Source: Ruegeria sp. ANG-R (GTDB lineage Bacteria > Pseudomonadota > Alphaproteobacteria > Rhodobacterales > Rhodobacteraceae). From it: DNA of 64,000 nucleotides. The notes beneath the pieces were generated by a model that saw nothing but the letters and a program-made list of their open reading frames with translations, ran no database searches and was not told the DNA's origin. This document shows positions 51,928 through 60,151 of the stretch, in pieces (position 1 is the stretch's first letter; each line of letters starts with the position of its first letter). The stretch covers positions 1,637,476 through 1,701,475 of the forward strand of contig NZ_JWLJ01000001.1 of the NCBI RefSeq assembly GCF_000813985.1. Direction: 5' to 3'. Both the position numbers and the translations under genes were made by a program.

Positions 51928-52785
51928 TTGGACCTGCTCATAAACGTCGGCCTGCCCGTTTCGCTGGCCATTATCATGCTGTCGCTGGGCATCGGGCTTG
52001 AGGCGGCCGATTTCCGCCGCGTTCTGACGCGCGGATACCCTTTCGCGATTGGAGCCGTCAGCCAGGTTGTGCTGATCCCACTGGCTGCTTTTTTGACAGT
52101 CACACTGTTCGGGCTGCCCGCCGAGATCGCCGTTGGCGTCATGCTTCTGAGCTTCTGCCCCGGCGGGGTAACCAGCAACATCCTTGCGAAATTCGCGAAA
52201 GGCGATGTGGCGCTGTCAGTCAGTCTGACGGCAGTGATCAGCCTGCTGTCGATCGTGACGGTACCGATTCTGGCCGCATGGTCCATTGATCATTTCATGG
52301 GTGAGGCCGCCCCCGAAGTATCCATCGGCACCCTGGCCACCGCACTGTTCCTGATCACCACCCTTCCGGTCGCAATTGGCGTCAGCATACGCCACTTTGC
52401 AAGGGGTTTTGCCATTCGGATCGATAGCCCCCTTTCGACACTTGCTTCGGTGCTGTTCGTCCTGATCGTCATTGCGGCGCTAGCAGGCAACTGGCAGTTC
52501 TTCGTTGAAAACCTAAGCTCGATCGGGACCGCGTTGATCGCATTGAACATCGCTCTGCTACTGATCGGCCTTGGTCTGGCGCGCGTCGCCAATCTAACGT
52601 GGGACGAGGCGAAAACGATCTCGGTCGAAACTGGCATTCAGAATTCGGCGATGGGGATTACTCTGGCAGCGTTGATTACTGGCACCACAACGGGCTTCAG
52701 CCCGCTTGCCGTACCCGCCGCCGTTTATGGTATCACAATGTATGTGGTCGTGACCCCGTTCATCCTTTGGTTCCGCAGCCGCTGA
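51928..52785 (+). CDS. Bile acid:sodium symporter (BASS) family protein
   Basis: A 285-residue protein with nine or ten hydrophobic segments. The BASS pattern is visible: LPVSLAIIMLSLGIGLEAADFRRVL near 9-33, VGVMLLSFCPGGVTSNILAKFAKGDVALSVSLTAV near 69-103, and ETGIQNSAMGITLAALITG with the E-x2-x-Q-N motif that contacts sodium. Substrates include bile acids, pyruvate, 2-keto acids or sulfated steroids in other organisms; here unknown. No ATG serves as start: a TTG at 51928 has GGGAGGA seven bases before it, better than the TTG at 51922, which is one base from the ribosome site. Its stop is 11 bp before the next flavoprotein ATG. Confidence 0.87.
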   Translation: MDLLINVGLPVSLAIIMLSLGIGLEAADFRRVLTRGYPFAIGAVSQVVLIPLAAFLTVTLFGLPAEIAVGVMLLSFCPGGVTSNILAKFAKGDVALSVSLTAVISLLSIVTVPILAAWSIDHFMGEAAPEVSIGTLATALFLITTLPVAIGVSIRHFARGFAIRIDSPLSTLASVLFVLIVIAALAGNWQFFVENLSSIGTALIALNIALLLIGLGLARVANLTWDEAKTISVETGIQNSAMGITLAALITGTTTGFSPLAVPAAVYGITMYVVVTPFILWFRSR

Positions 52786-52796
52786 AAGGACACCAG

Positions 52797-54458
52797 ATGA
52801 CCAGCAACACAGCAGACGCCATTGTAATCGGAGGCGGCCTTGCGGGCTTGACGGCAGCGGCCGAGTTGGGAGACCGGGGCAAACGTGTAATCGTGCTGGA
52901 TCAGGAACCCGCTCATTTTCTGGGTGGGCAGGCATTCTGGAGCCTCGGTGGGCTGTTCATGGTCGACACTCCCGAGCAGCGCCGCATGGGTATCCGCGAC
53001 AGCCACGAACTGGCGCTGCGCGACTGGATGGGAAGCGCCCAGTTTGACCGCGACGAGGACATCTGGCCCCGCAAATGGGCCGAAGCCTACGTAGAATTCG
53101 CCGCTGGCGAAATGCGCCCGTGGCTGCACGAAATGGGATTGCGGTGGTTCCCCGTGGTCGGCTGGGCCGAACGGGGGGGGTCATTTGCGGATGGCCACGG
53201 GAACTCGGTCCCCCGGTTTCACATCACATGGGGCACAGGTCCGGGCGTGCTGGAACACTTTATCCGCCGCGTTCGTGCACATGTCGACGCCGGATTGATT
53301 CAGTTGAAGTTCCGTCACCAGGTCAGTCACCTCATTATGCAAAATGGCGCCGCCAAAGGCGTTTCAGGAGAGGTTTTGGCTGATGACGGCGCCCAAAGGG
53401 GCGGCAAGACCAACCGAGACGAAGTTGGCGAGTTCGAGGTCTACGCCCCTTCGGTCATCGTAACCTCCGGCGGGATCGGCGGAAACTTCGAGATGGTGCG
53501 TAAGAATTGGCCCCGCGACCGATTGGGCGAACCGCCAAAGGATATGGTGGCCGGAGTGCCGTTTCACGTCGATGGCCGTATGATACCGATCAGCGAACAG
53601 GCGGGCGGGCATGTCATCAACGGGGATCGGATGTGGCACTACACCGAAGGCGTGCGCAACTGGGACCCGATCTGGCCCTCACATGGTATTCGCATCCTGC
53701 CCGGCCCCAGTTCGATGTGGTTTGATGCGCGCGGCAATCGTCTGCAGCCTCCCTGCCTGCCGGGCTTTGATACTCTGGGTACGCTACGCGAGATCCTTAA
53801 AACCGGTTATGAGTACAGCTGGTTCGTTCTGACCCAGAAAGTAATCAAGAAGGAATTTGCCCTGTCGGGTTCCGAGCAAAACCCCGATTTCACCTCGGGC
53901 AGTTGGAAAGAGGTCATTCGACAGCGAATCCTCTCTGGCTCAAAGGCGACTGGTCCGGTCGAAGCCTTTAAGGAGAAGGGTGAGGATTTTGTTGTCGCCC
54001 GCACGCTGACCGAACTGGTCGGCGGCATGAACCAGTTGGGCGGGGGGCTGATCGACGAAGCGCACCTGCGTGCACAGATCGAGGCACGCGACTCGCAAGT
54101 CGATAATCCGTTCTCCAAAGACGCTCAGATGATGGCAATCCTCGCCGCGCGCAATTACCGCGGCGACAAGCTGATCCGCACGGCCAAACCCCATAAATTC
54201 CTCGATCCGTCAAACGGCCCTCTGATTGCAGTCAAACTGCACGTGCTGACCCGCAAGACGCTCGGCGGGCTGCAGACCAATCTCGACAGCCAGATGGTCG
54301 GCGAGGATGGTCAGGTCGTCCCCGGCCTGTTTGCAGCCGGAGAGGTCGCGGGCTTTGGCGGCGGCGGATACCATGGCTACAACGCACTGGAGGGCACATT
54401 TTTGGGGGGCTGCATCTTCTCGGGCCGCAATGCGGGACGGTCCCGCGCCGTGGCCTGA
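52797..54458 (+). CDS. FAD-binding dehydrogenase, KstD/flavocytochrome c-like
   Basis: A 553-residue flavoprotein of the FAD_binding_2 family. The fold is DAIVIGGGLAGLTAAAELGDRGKRVIVLDQE near 7-37, followed by the GG-Q motif FLGGQAFWSLGGLFMVDTPEQRRMGI. ATSGGIGGNF-like TSGGIGGNFEMV near 222 and AGEVAGFGGGGYHGYNALEGTFLGGCIFSGRNAG at the C-terminus are the second FAD contacts. Length and segments match a group of unassigned bacterial FAD-binding dehydrogenases near 3-ketosteroid dehydrogenase and fumarate reductase flavoproteins. It probably shares a transcript with the BASS gene 11 bp upstream. The end abuts the opposite-strand gene with no gap. Confidence 0.88.
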   Translation: MTSNTADAIVIGGGLAGLTAAAELGDRGKRVIVLDQEPAHFLGGQAFWSLGGLFMVDTPEQRRMGIRDSHELALRDWMGSAQFDRDEDIWPRKWAEAYVEFAAGEMRPWLHEMGLRWFPVVGWAERGGSFADGHGNSVPRFHITWGTGPGVLEHFIRRVRAHVDAGLIQLKFRHQVSHLIMQNGAAKGVSGEVLADDGAQRGGKTNRDEVGEFEVYAPSVIVTSGGIGGNFEMVRKNWPRDRLGEPPKDMVAGVPFHVDGRMIPISEQAGGHVINGDRMWHYTEGVRNWDPIWPSHGIRILPGPSSMWFDARGNRLQPPCLPGFDTLGTLREILKTGYEYSWFVLTQKVIKKEFALSGSEQNPDFTSGSWKEVIRQRILSGSKATGPVEAFKEKGEDFVVARTLTELVGGMNQLGGGLIDEAHLRAQIEARDSQVDNPFSKDAQMMAILAARNYRGDKLIRTAKPHKFLDPSNGPLIAVKLHVLTRKTLGGLQTNLDSQMVGEDGQVVPGLFAAGEVAGFGGGGYHGYNALEGTFLGGCIFSGRNAGRSRAVA

Positions 54459-55205
54459 CTACGGGGCACGCACAAATTTCAGAACCGGTTCGCCTGCGGC
54501 GTCGAGCAGAACCAGACTGTCCCCGGCAACCGCATAGGTCGTCACCTTCTGCAAGGCGGCAAGAAACTGGTCCTCGACCTTGTCCAATTCTGGCGGGCAC
54601 GCCATCAGAGTGGCGGCCATGTTGTCCGGGAACTCAATGCTGTTACCCTTGATCTCGGCTTGCCCCGAGAACCGGTTACAGCCACCCGTGCCGCCAAATG
54701 CTCCGCCTTGCGCGAAGGAAAGCTGCGGCGGGCGTTTCGTGTCCAGAACGGCCCCGTCAATCCCGATGGCGGTCCATTCGGTCCCCTCCAGCGACGCGAC
54801 GCTCTGGCCGCCTGCCTGTACCAGCACGAGGTCGGCCGAATTGCCCTCTCCGTTGGTCAGTACCGGGTGAATCGTATCTGTCGTAAACAGCAGCTCCTCA
54901 CCACGATAGATGGCTCCCTGTACAGCGTAGGTCATTCCTTCACGGATCAGGGCGTCATCAAATGACAGCTCAAATTCGGAAGGCACCCCGTTCAACGCAT
55001 ATCGCTGCGCCGCCAGTGTCACGGCGGCGGCATCCGCGCGCGAGATATCCTGTAGTTCGACATACAATGTAGCATCCGGCGGCAGGGCAATGCGTTCGCG
55101 ATAGGTCGCGGTGCCTGTTACCGATCCGGCGTGGCTCTGGCTGCCCAATAAGGCCAATACAACTGCTCCGGCCACAATGGCCTGTCCGAGTCTTGGAAAA
55201 GGCAT
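54459..55205 (-). CDS. YbaY plus META domain envelope protein
   Basis: A 248-residue exported protein. After a signal region (MPFPRLGQAIVAGAVVLALLGSQSHA) an N-terminal YbaY-like beta domain begins GTATYRERIALPPDATLYVELQDISRADA, near 30-125. A C-terminal META (HslJ-like) domain follows: LEGTEWTAIGIDG, then GGTGGCNRFSGQAEIKGNSIEF and MACPPELDKVEDQFLAAL. The META signature GCNRF..Y and the C-P pair are typical. HslJ is linked to heat and novobiocin resistance; YbaY is a lipid-associated lipoprotein, but here the signal has no lipobox. The ATG at 55205 has AAAGGA upstream. Its stop touches that of the convergent flavoprotein gene. Confidence 0.87.
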   Translation of the reverse strand: MPFPRLGQAIVAGAVVLALLGSQSHAGSVTGTATYRERIALPPDATLYVELQDISRADAAAVTLAAQRYALNGVPSEFELSFDDALIREGMTYAVQGAIYRGEELLFTTDTIHPVLTNGEGNSADLVLVQAGGQSVASLEGTEWTAIGIDGAVLDTKRPPQLSFAQGGAFGGTGGCNRFSGQAEIKGNSIEFPDNMAATLMACPPELDKVEDQFLAALQKVTTYAVAGDSLVLLDAAGEPVLKFVRAP

Positions 55206-55301
55206 GATCCCATCCTTTCTCATTCATCTTTATCGAAAAGATTGTGGCCGGATCGGCATTTACAAGAGCAGTGCGCTCAGGTCGGCGAATCCGTGCCGGT
55301 G

Positions 55302-57080
55302 TCAGAGCGGCCAGATGAATGGGATCAGCAGCGAGGCTAACAAACCGACCGTCAGGTTCAGCGGCACACCAACCTTTAGAAAATCAGTGAACCTGTACCC
55401 GCCGGGGCCGTACACCATCATATTGGTCTGGTACCCGATGGGCGTCGCGAATGACGCCGACGCCGCCACCATCACCGCGACCACCAGCGGACGTGGATCG
55501 ATGCCCACCGCCTGCGCCAGCGAGATCGCGATCGGCGTGACCACAACGGCGACCGCATTGTTCGAAACCAACTCGGTCAGGACCGAGGTCAGCAGGTATA
55601 CGGCCCAGATGATCAGGAACGGCGGCAACATGCCCAACGCAGGGGCGACTGCCTCGACAATCAGTGTGACCGCGCCCGACTTGTCGAGCGCGGCACCAAT
55701 TGCGAGCATGGAAAAAATCAACGCCAGTAATCGGCCTTCGACAAAGGAAAACGCCTCATCCGCGTCGATGCAGCGGGTTAGCAATACCACCGCCACCGCC
55801 AACACCGACAAGAGCAGGATCGGTGCGACGCCCAGCGCTGCCAGTGCCACGATCCCGGCCAGAGAACCGATGGCAATGGGCGCGTGGCTGCGACGGAAGG
55901 CACGCGCCGAGGGTTGCGTCACATCGACCATATCCATATCGGCGGCCAGCTTTCGGATGTCTGTCGGAGACCCTTCCAGCAGCAGCGTGTCGCCGACTCG
56001 TACTGTCAGGTCCTCCAGCTGGCGCCCGATATTCTGGTTTCGGCGATGGACAGCCAGCACGTAAACGCCGTACCGCCTCCGCAACCGCATCGCGCCCAGG
56101 GTCCGCCCGACCATCCGGCACCCCGGCGTGATCAGCACCTCAACGGTCTTGGTCTCAACAGCCGAGACCTGATCCACGCGTTTCAGTTCTTTGTTGCTTT
56201 GCAAGCTCAGCAACTCGGTCATCTCGGTACGCAGGACCACCCTGTCGCCCACTTTCAGCGTTACACCCTTGAGGTTCCGGCGCAGCGAGTCATCGCCCCG
56301 GATCACGTCAATCAGGCGTACGCCTGGGCGCTTGAACAGTTGCACCCCGGTCACTTCACGATCAATCAGGTTGCTATCGGGCGGGATGACCGCCTCGGTA
56401 AAGAACTTCATCTTGGACCGGTCGCTGAGCATCTCAGCCATGCTGTCACGCTCGGGCAGCAGACGCGGCGCAATGAAGCGCAAGTAAACCATGCCGTAGA
56501 TGACCAGCGCGATACCCAGCGGGGTGACCTCGAAAATCGTAAAGGCCGTCATGCCCTGCGCCCGTGCCACACCATCGACCAACAGGTTGGTCGAGGTGCC
56601 GATCAGGGTCAGCGTTCCCCCAAGGATCGCCGCATAGCTTAGCGGGATCAACAACTTCGACGCCGAAACATTCAAGGTGCGGGCGATCTGGATGAATACA
56701 GGGATCATCACAACGACAACCGGCGTATTCGACACCACCGCCGATGCGAATACGACAAAAGCCATCAGCAGCCCGATAGCAAATCGTGGGTTCACCTGTG
56801 CCTGCTTCTGCGCAACCGACGTGAACGCATCAAGCGCCCCGGTTCGAACCAGCGCGCCCATGATGATGAACATCGCCCCGATGGTCCATGGTGCGGGGTT
56901 GGACAGCACCGCCAGCGCACTTTGATAGGGCAGAATGCCGGTCGCCAGCATCAGGGCCGCACCGCCTATGGCAACGACTTCGGCCGGATAGATCTCGCGC
57001 AGGAACATGATGAACATGCCCGCAACGATCATCAGCGCCAGAATCGCGCTGCCCGTCTCTGTCAGTTGAAGGAATTGCAT
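55302..57080 (-). CDS. SLC13-family anion transporter with two RCK-C (TrkA-C) domains (2)
   Basis: A 592-residue paralogue of the transporter at 49332, with the same domain order. The first half shows MFLREIYPAEVVAIGGAALMLATG, SNPAPWTIGAMFIIMG and NTPVVVVMIPVFIQIARTLN, with GTSTNLLVDGVARA as the anion site. Two TrkA-C repeats follow, at DSNLIDREVTGVQLFKRPGVRLI and PGCRMVGRTLGAMRLRRRYGVYVL. The second half contains LVSNNAVAVVVTPIAISLAQAVG and PIGYQTNMMVYGPGGYRFTDFLKVGVPLN. The chosen ATG at 57080 fits the family's N-terminus. Substrate unknown; the GYQTN motif is typical of DASS-type sulfate or dicarboxylate carriers. Confidence 0.88.
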   Translation of the reverse strand: MQFLQLTETGSAILALMIVAGMFIMFLREIYPAEVVAIGGAALMLATGILPYQSALAVLSNPAPWTIGAMFIIMGALVRTGALDAFTSVAQKQAQVNPRFAIGLLMAFVVFASAVVSNTPVVVVMIPVFIQIARTLNVSASKLLIPLSYAAILGGTLTLIGTSTNLLVDGVARAQGMTAFTIFEVTPLGIALVIYGMVYLRFIAPRLLPERDSMAEMLSDRSKMKFFTEAVIPPDSNLIDREVTGVQLFKRPGVRLIDVIRGDDSLRRNLKGVTLKVGDRVVLRTEMTELLSLQSNKELKRVDQVSAVETKTVEVLITPGCRMVGRTLGAMRLRRRYGVYVLAVHRRNQNIGRQLEDLTVRVGDTLLLEGSPTDIRKLAADMDMVDVTQPSARAFRRSHAPIAIGSLAGIVALAALGVAPILLLSVLAVAVVLLTRCIDADEAFSFVEGRLLALIFSMLAIGAALDKSGAVTLIVEAVAPALGMLPPFLIIWAVYLLTSVLTELVSNNAVAVVVTPIAISLAQAVGIDPRPLVVAVMVAASASFATPIGYQTNMMVYGPGGYRFTDFLKVGVPLNLTVGLLASLLIPFIWPL

Positions 57081-57171
57081 TCTTGGTATTCTGTCCGAAC
57101 CCTGGCCTGGCACACGCGCCTGACAGGTAGTTTCACGTATTGTGTACCTCAGGGCAAGTCTGACGTGCGTT

Positions 57172-57984
57172 TCAGGGGGTCGCCTGCTGCAACCGTCCGC
57201 CAACGCGAACCATCTGCACAGATTTTGCACTTCCGTCCCGGTCGTCGGTTTCGACGAATATGCCGCTCAGGGTCGCCTCACCATTCGCGGGCGTGAACCG
57301 GGCTTTCGGCATCCCGGTGATGAACCTGCGCATCGGTTCCTGCTTGTCCATGCCGATGACCGAGTCATAGTCACCGCACATCCCGGCATCGGTCAGGTAT
57401 CCCGTCCCGCCCGGTAAAATCTGAGCATCCGCCGTCGGCACATGGGTATGCGTGCCCACCACGAGGCTGGCGCGTTTGTCGCAATAGTGACCCATGGCCA
57501 TCTTCTCGGATGTCGCTTCGCAATGCATATCGACGACGATCGCCTGCGCCTGCCCTCCGCGCGGGTGCGACTTCAGGATGGGTTCAATGGCCGAAAACGG
57601 ATCATCGAATGGCCGCTTCATGAACACCTGCCCCAACACCTGAACCACCAGCACTTTACGCCCGCCCGGGGCGGTGAACAGCCGGTGCCCCCGCCCCGGC
57701 GCGCCTTTGGCAAAGTTCACCGGACGCACAATGCGTGGCTCTTTCTCGATGTACTGCAGCATGTCCTTCTGATCGAAGGCATGGTCGCCCAAAGTGATAC
57801 AATCGGCCCCGGCGTCCAAAAGCAGCTTGGCGTGATCGCCGCTCAACCCCATCCCGTTCGAGGCGTTTTCGCCGTTGACCACGACGAAATCCAACCGCCA
57901 CTCATCGCGCAGACGCGGCAGATGCTGCTGAATGGCGGCGCGACCCGAGCGCCCCATGACGTCACCAAGAAACAAAATCTTCAT
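57172..57984 (-). CDS. YmdB-family metallophosphoesterase
   Basis: A 270-residue 2',3'-cyclic-nucleotide phosphodiesterase-like protein (TIGR00282-type). MKILFLGDVMGRSGRAAIQQHLPRLR carries the first metal aspartate, VVNGENASNGMGLS the N-G-E-N motif and DCITLGDHAFDQKDML the GDH(A)FD motif. IVVDMHCEATSEKMAMGHYCDKRASLVVGTHTHVPTAD supplies the remaining histidines, H-x-E and GTHTHV. In Bacillus the YmdB enzyme affects biofilm and motility decisions; its role here is not known. It is the last gene before fau, on the same strand and 70 bp away, so could be co-transcribed. Confidence 0.92.
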   Translation of the reverse strand: MKILFLGDVMGRSGRAAIQQHLPRLRDEWRLDFVVVNGENASNGMGLSGDHAKLLLDAGADCITLGDHAFDQKDMLQYIEKEPRIVRPVNFAKGAPGRGHRLFTAPGGRKVLVVQVLGQVFMKRPFDDPFSAIEPILKSHPRGGQAQAIVVDMHCEATSEKMAMGHYCDKRASLVVGTHTHVPTADAQILPGGTGYLTDAGMCGDYDSVIGMDKQEPMRRFITGMPKARFTPANGEATLSGIFVETDDRDGSAKSVQMVRVGGRLQQATP

Positions 57985-58054
57985 GAATGCGGTCCTAAGG
58001 GCCGCAAGTGGCAATAACAAGGCAGAACCGGACCATTGCCTGGTGCGCGCGGGT

Positions 58055-58621
58055 TCAGAAGGTCAGCACCCGGCTTTCGGTGATCACCATATCCAAGGGC
58101 TGATCTGTGGGCTCCAGTGGCAGTTGCTCAGCCTCTTGCGCATCAAAGGCGAAGCCAATCGCAAGAGTCGGGCGTTTGGCGCGCAGCCTTTCAAGCGTGC
58201 GGTCATAAAAGCCACCGCCATAACCCAAGCGACCACCTTGCACATCAAAAGCAACCAGCGGCACAATCAGGATTTCCGGGTCAAAGTAATCATCTTCCTC
58301 AGGCACTTTCGCGCCGAAAGGCCCCTCTTTCAACGCGCCTTCGGGGGTCCAACGCGAAAAGCGCAAGGGCTGCCCGGCGCCTTGAATGACCGGGACACCG
58401 ACAGCCCCATAAGCGGCGGCTTCGGCCATCGCGGGCAACGGATCGATCTCAGTGCGGATTGGCATGTAACCGGACATCGGGACGCCTCGATGGCCCGCCA
58501 GAATTTCAGACAAGCGCCCTGCCGCCCCTGGAATGCGCGCATTGAACGCTGCCTTGCGACGTGCAAAAGCTGCCTTGCGGGCTGCAGCCTTGATTTCGGT
58601 CAGATCAGTTGTCTCGGTCAC
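58055..58621 (-). CDS. fau: 5-formyltetrahydrofolate cyclo-ligase
   Basis: The 188-residue enzyme converts 5-formyl-THF to 5,10-methenyl-THF with ATP. AARKAAFARRKAAFNARIPG is the basic N-terminal helix. GYMPIRTEIDPLPAM carries the folate-binding region near 52-66, and LIVPLVAFDVQGGRLGYGGGFYDRTLERLR is the invariant ATP-binding G-R-L-G-Y-G-G-G-F-Y-D segment near 134-154. The start is a GTG that overlaps the mgtE stop (GTGA), so translation is coupled to mgtE. In many bacteria 6S RNA neighbours this gene; none is recognisable here. Confidence 0.94.
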   Translation of the reverse strand: MTETTDLTEIKAAARKAAFARRKAAFNARIPGAAGRLSEILAGHRGVPMSGYMPIRTEIDPLPAMAEAAAYGAVGVPVIQGAGQPLRFSRWTPEGALKEGPFGAKVPEEDDYFDPEILIVPLVAFDVQGGRLGYGGGFYDRTLERLRAKRPTLAIGFAFDAQEAEQLPLEPTDQPLDMVITESRVLTF

Positions 58622-60012
58622 AGTAGCACCACGCTGGCAAGCCCCAGAAAGATGAAGAACCCCATGACGTCCGTCGTCGTGGTCACGAAAGTTCCGGATG
58701 CCAGCGCCGGGTCAACGCCCAGACGATCCAGCACCACCGGTACTACCGTACCCGCAAACCCCGCGATGATCATGTTCACGACCAGTGCCGAGCCGATCAC
58801 GACGCCCAACAGCGGAGAATCGAACCACATCATCCCCACAGTCCCCAAAATGATGGCGAAACACAGCCCGTTGAGCATTCCCACCAGCAACTCCCGCCGG
58901 ATCACACGCCCCACGTTCGAGCCAGTCAGGTCGCGCGTTGCCAGCGCCCTTACAGCTACGGTCAGCGATTGGGTTCCGGCATTCCCCCCCATCGAGGCGA
59001 CGATTGGCATCAGGATCGCTAGTGCGACAAGCTGATCGATCGCGGCCTCAAACTGCGAGATTACCAGCGATCCGCAGATTGCGGTGACCAGATTGACGCC
59101 GAGCCACGGCAGGCGCCGCTTACTGGTCGCTGCTACGCTATCGGACAACGAGCTTTCGTTCGAAACACCCGCCAGGCGCAACATGTCCTCTTCGTATTCT
59201 TCGTCCAACACCACCATCGCATCGTCGATGGTGATCACGCCGACCAGTCGCCCGTCGCCATCCACCACCGGGGCCGAGATCAGGTGGTACTGGTTGAATG
59301 CATAGGCCACATCCTCTTCATCCTGATCGACGGGAATTGCGTGAAACTCCTCTTCGGCGATGTCGTGCAGCGGTACCTCGCGCCGGGTCGCCATCAGCTT
59401 GCCCAACGTGACCTGCGCGACGGGTTTCAATCGCGGATCAACCAGAATGACATGGTAGAATTGCTCGGGCAGATCGTCATTGGCCCGCATGAAATCGATA
59501 GCCTGCCCCACCGTCCAGTGTTCGGGCGCCATGACAACTTCGCGCTGCATAAGGCGCCCGGCGGAGTTTTCGGGGTAGGACAGCGCTTGTTCTGCGGCGA
59601 TCCGTTCGGAATCCTCAAGCGCATCAAGGATAGTTTCCTGCTGCGGCTCTTCGAGGTCTTCCAACAGGTCAACGACATCGTCGCTTTCCATATCCCGGAC
59701 GGCTTCGGCCAGAATGTCCGGTTTCAGGACCTGGATCACTTCTTCCCGGACGGATTCATCCAGCTCTGACAGGATATCCCCGTCAAATTCCCTGTCATAC
59801 AGCCGGATCAGGCGGGATCGGTCATATGGGTTGATCTGCTCCAGAAGGTCGGCAATGTCGGCCGCGTGCAGCGGCTCCATCAGCTCGATCAGCTTGGCGC
59901 GATCTTCGACATCCACCGCATAGAGGATTGCCGCAACAGTCCGCCGATCCAGCGCATAGGCATCTTCTTCACGGGGCAGATCGGGTCTGGCTTCGTCATT
60001 GCCTGTCGTCAT
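58618..60012 (-). CDS. mgtE: Magnesium transporter MgtE
   Basis: A 464-residue Mg2+ channel. The N domain (about 20-130) includes VDVEDRAKLIELMEPLHAADIADLLEQINPYDR; the CBS pair lies at about 135-270 with VVMAPEHWTVGQAIDFMR and LISAPVVDGDGRLVGVITIDD, and the transmembrane part has GGNAGTQSLTVAVRALATRD, the conserved P-x-x-GGN-G-x-Q segment, and NMIIAGFAGTVVPVVLDRLGVDPALASGTFVTTTTDVMGFFIFLG at the end. When intracellular Mg2+ is low the N and CBS domains open the pore. It is coupled to fau. It has a short upstream gap (about 140 bp) with no sign of an M-box riboswitch. Confidence 0.95.
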   Translation of the reverse strand: MTTGNDEARPDLPREEDAYALDRRTVAAILYAVDVEDRAKLIELMEPLHAADIADLLEQINPYDRSRLIRLYDREFDGDILSELDESVREEVIQVLKPDILAEAVRDMESDDVVDLLEDLEEPQQETILDALEDSERIAAEQALSYPENSAGRLMQREVVMAPEHWTVGQAIDFMRANDDLPEQFYHVILVDPRLKPVAQVTLGKLMATRREVPLHDIAEEEFHAIPVDQDEEDVAYAFNQYHLISAPVVDGDGRLVGVITIDDAMVVLDEEYEEDMLRLAGVSNESSLSDSVAATSKRRLPWLGVNLVTAICGSLVISQFEAAIDQLVALAILMPIVASMGGNAGTQSLTVAVRALATRDLTGSNVGRVIRRELLVGMLNGLCFAIILGTVGMMWFDSPLLGVVIGSALVVNMIIAGFAGTVVPVVLDRLGVDPALASGTFVTTTTDVMGFFIFLGLASVVLL

Positions 60013-60151
60013 GCGCTGCCCCTTTGGTCTCGTCGATTGCCCCTAGATAGAAGAAGCAGCTACCGGAAAACAATGACAATGGTCCAATTTACCCACATCT
60101 TTCGCGCCCCTATGCTGGATGGCGGCCCCAAACAGGCGGAGAACACAGCAA

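Noticed and set aside
58622..60012. 6S RNA next to fau
   Set aside because: fau is flanked directly by mgtE (overlap) and by a 70-bp gap, so there is no room for a roughly 160-nt RNA.
60013..60151. M-box riboswitch upstream of mgtE
   Set aside because: The gap is about 140 bp, shared with the guaD promoter, and I could not draw the M-box stems or a transcription-control hairpin.
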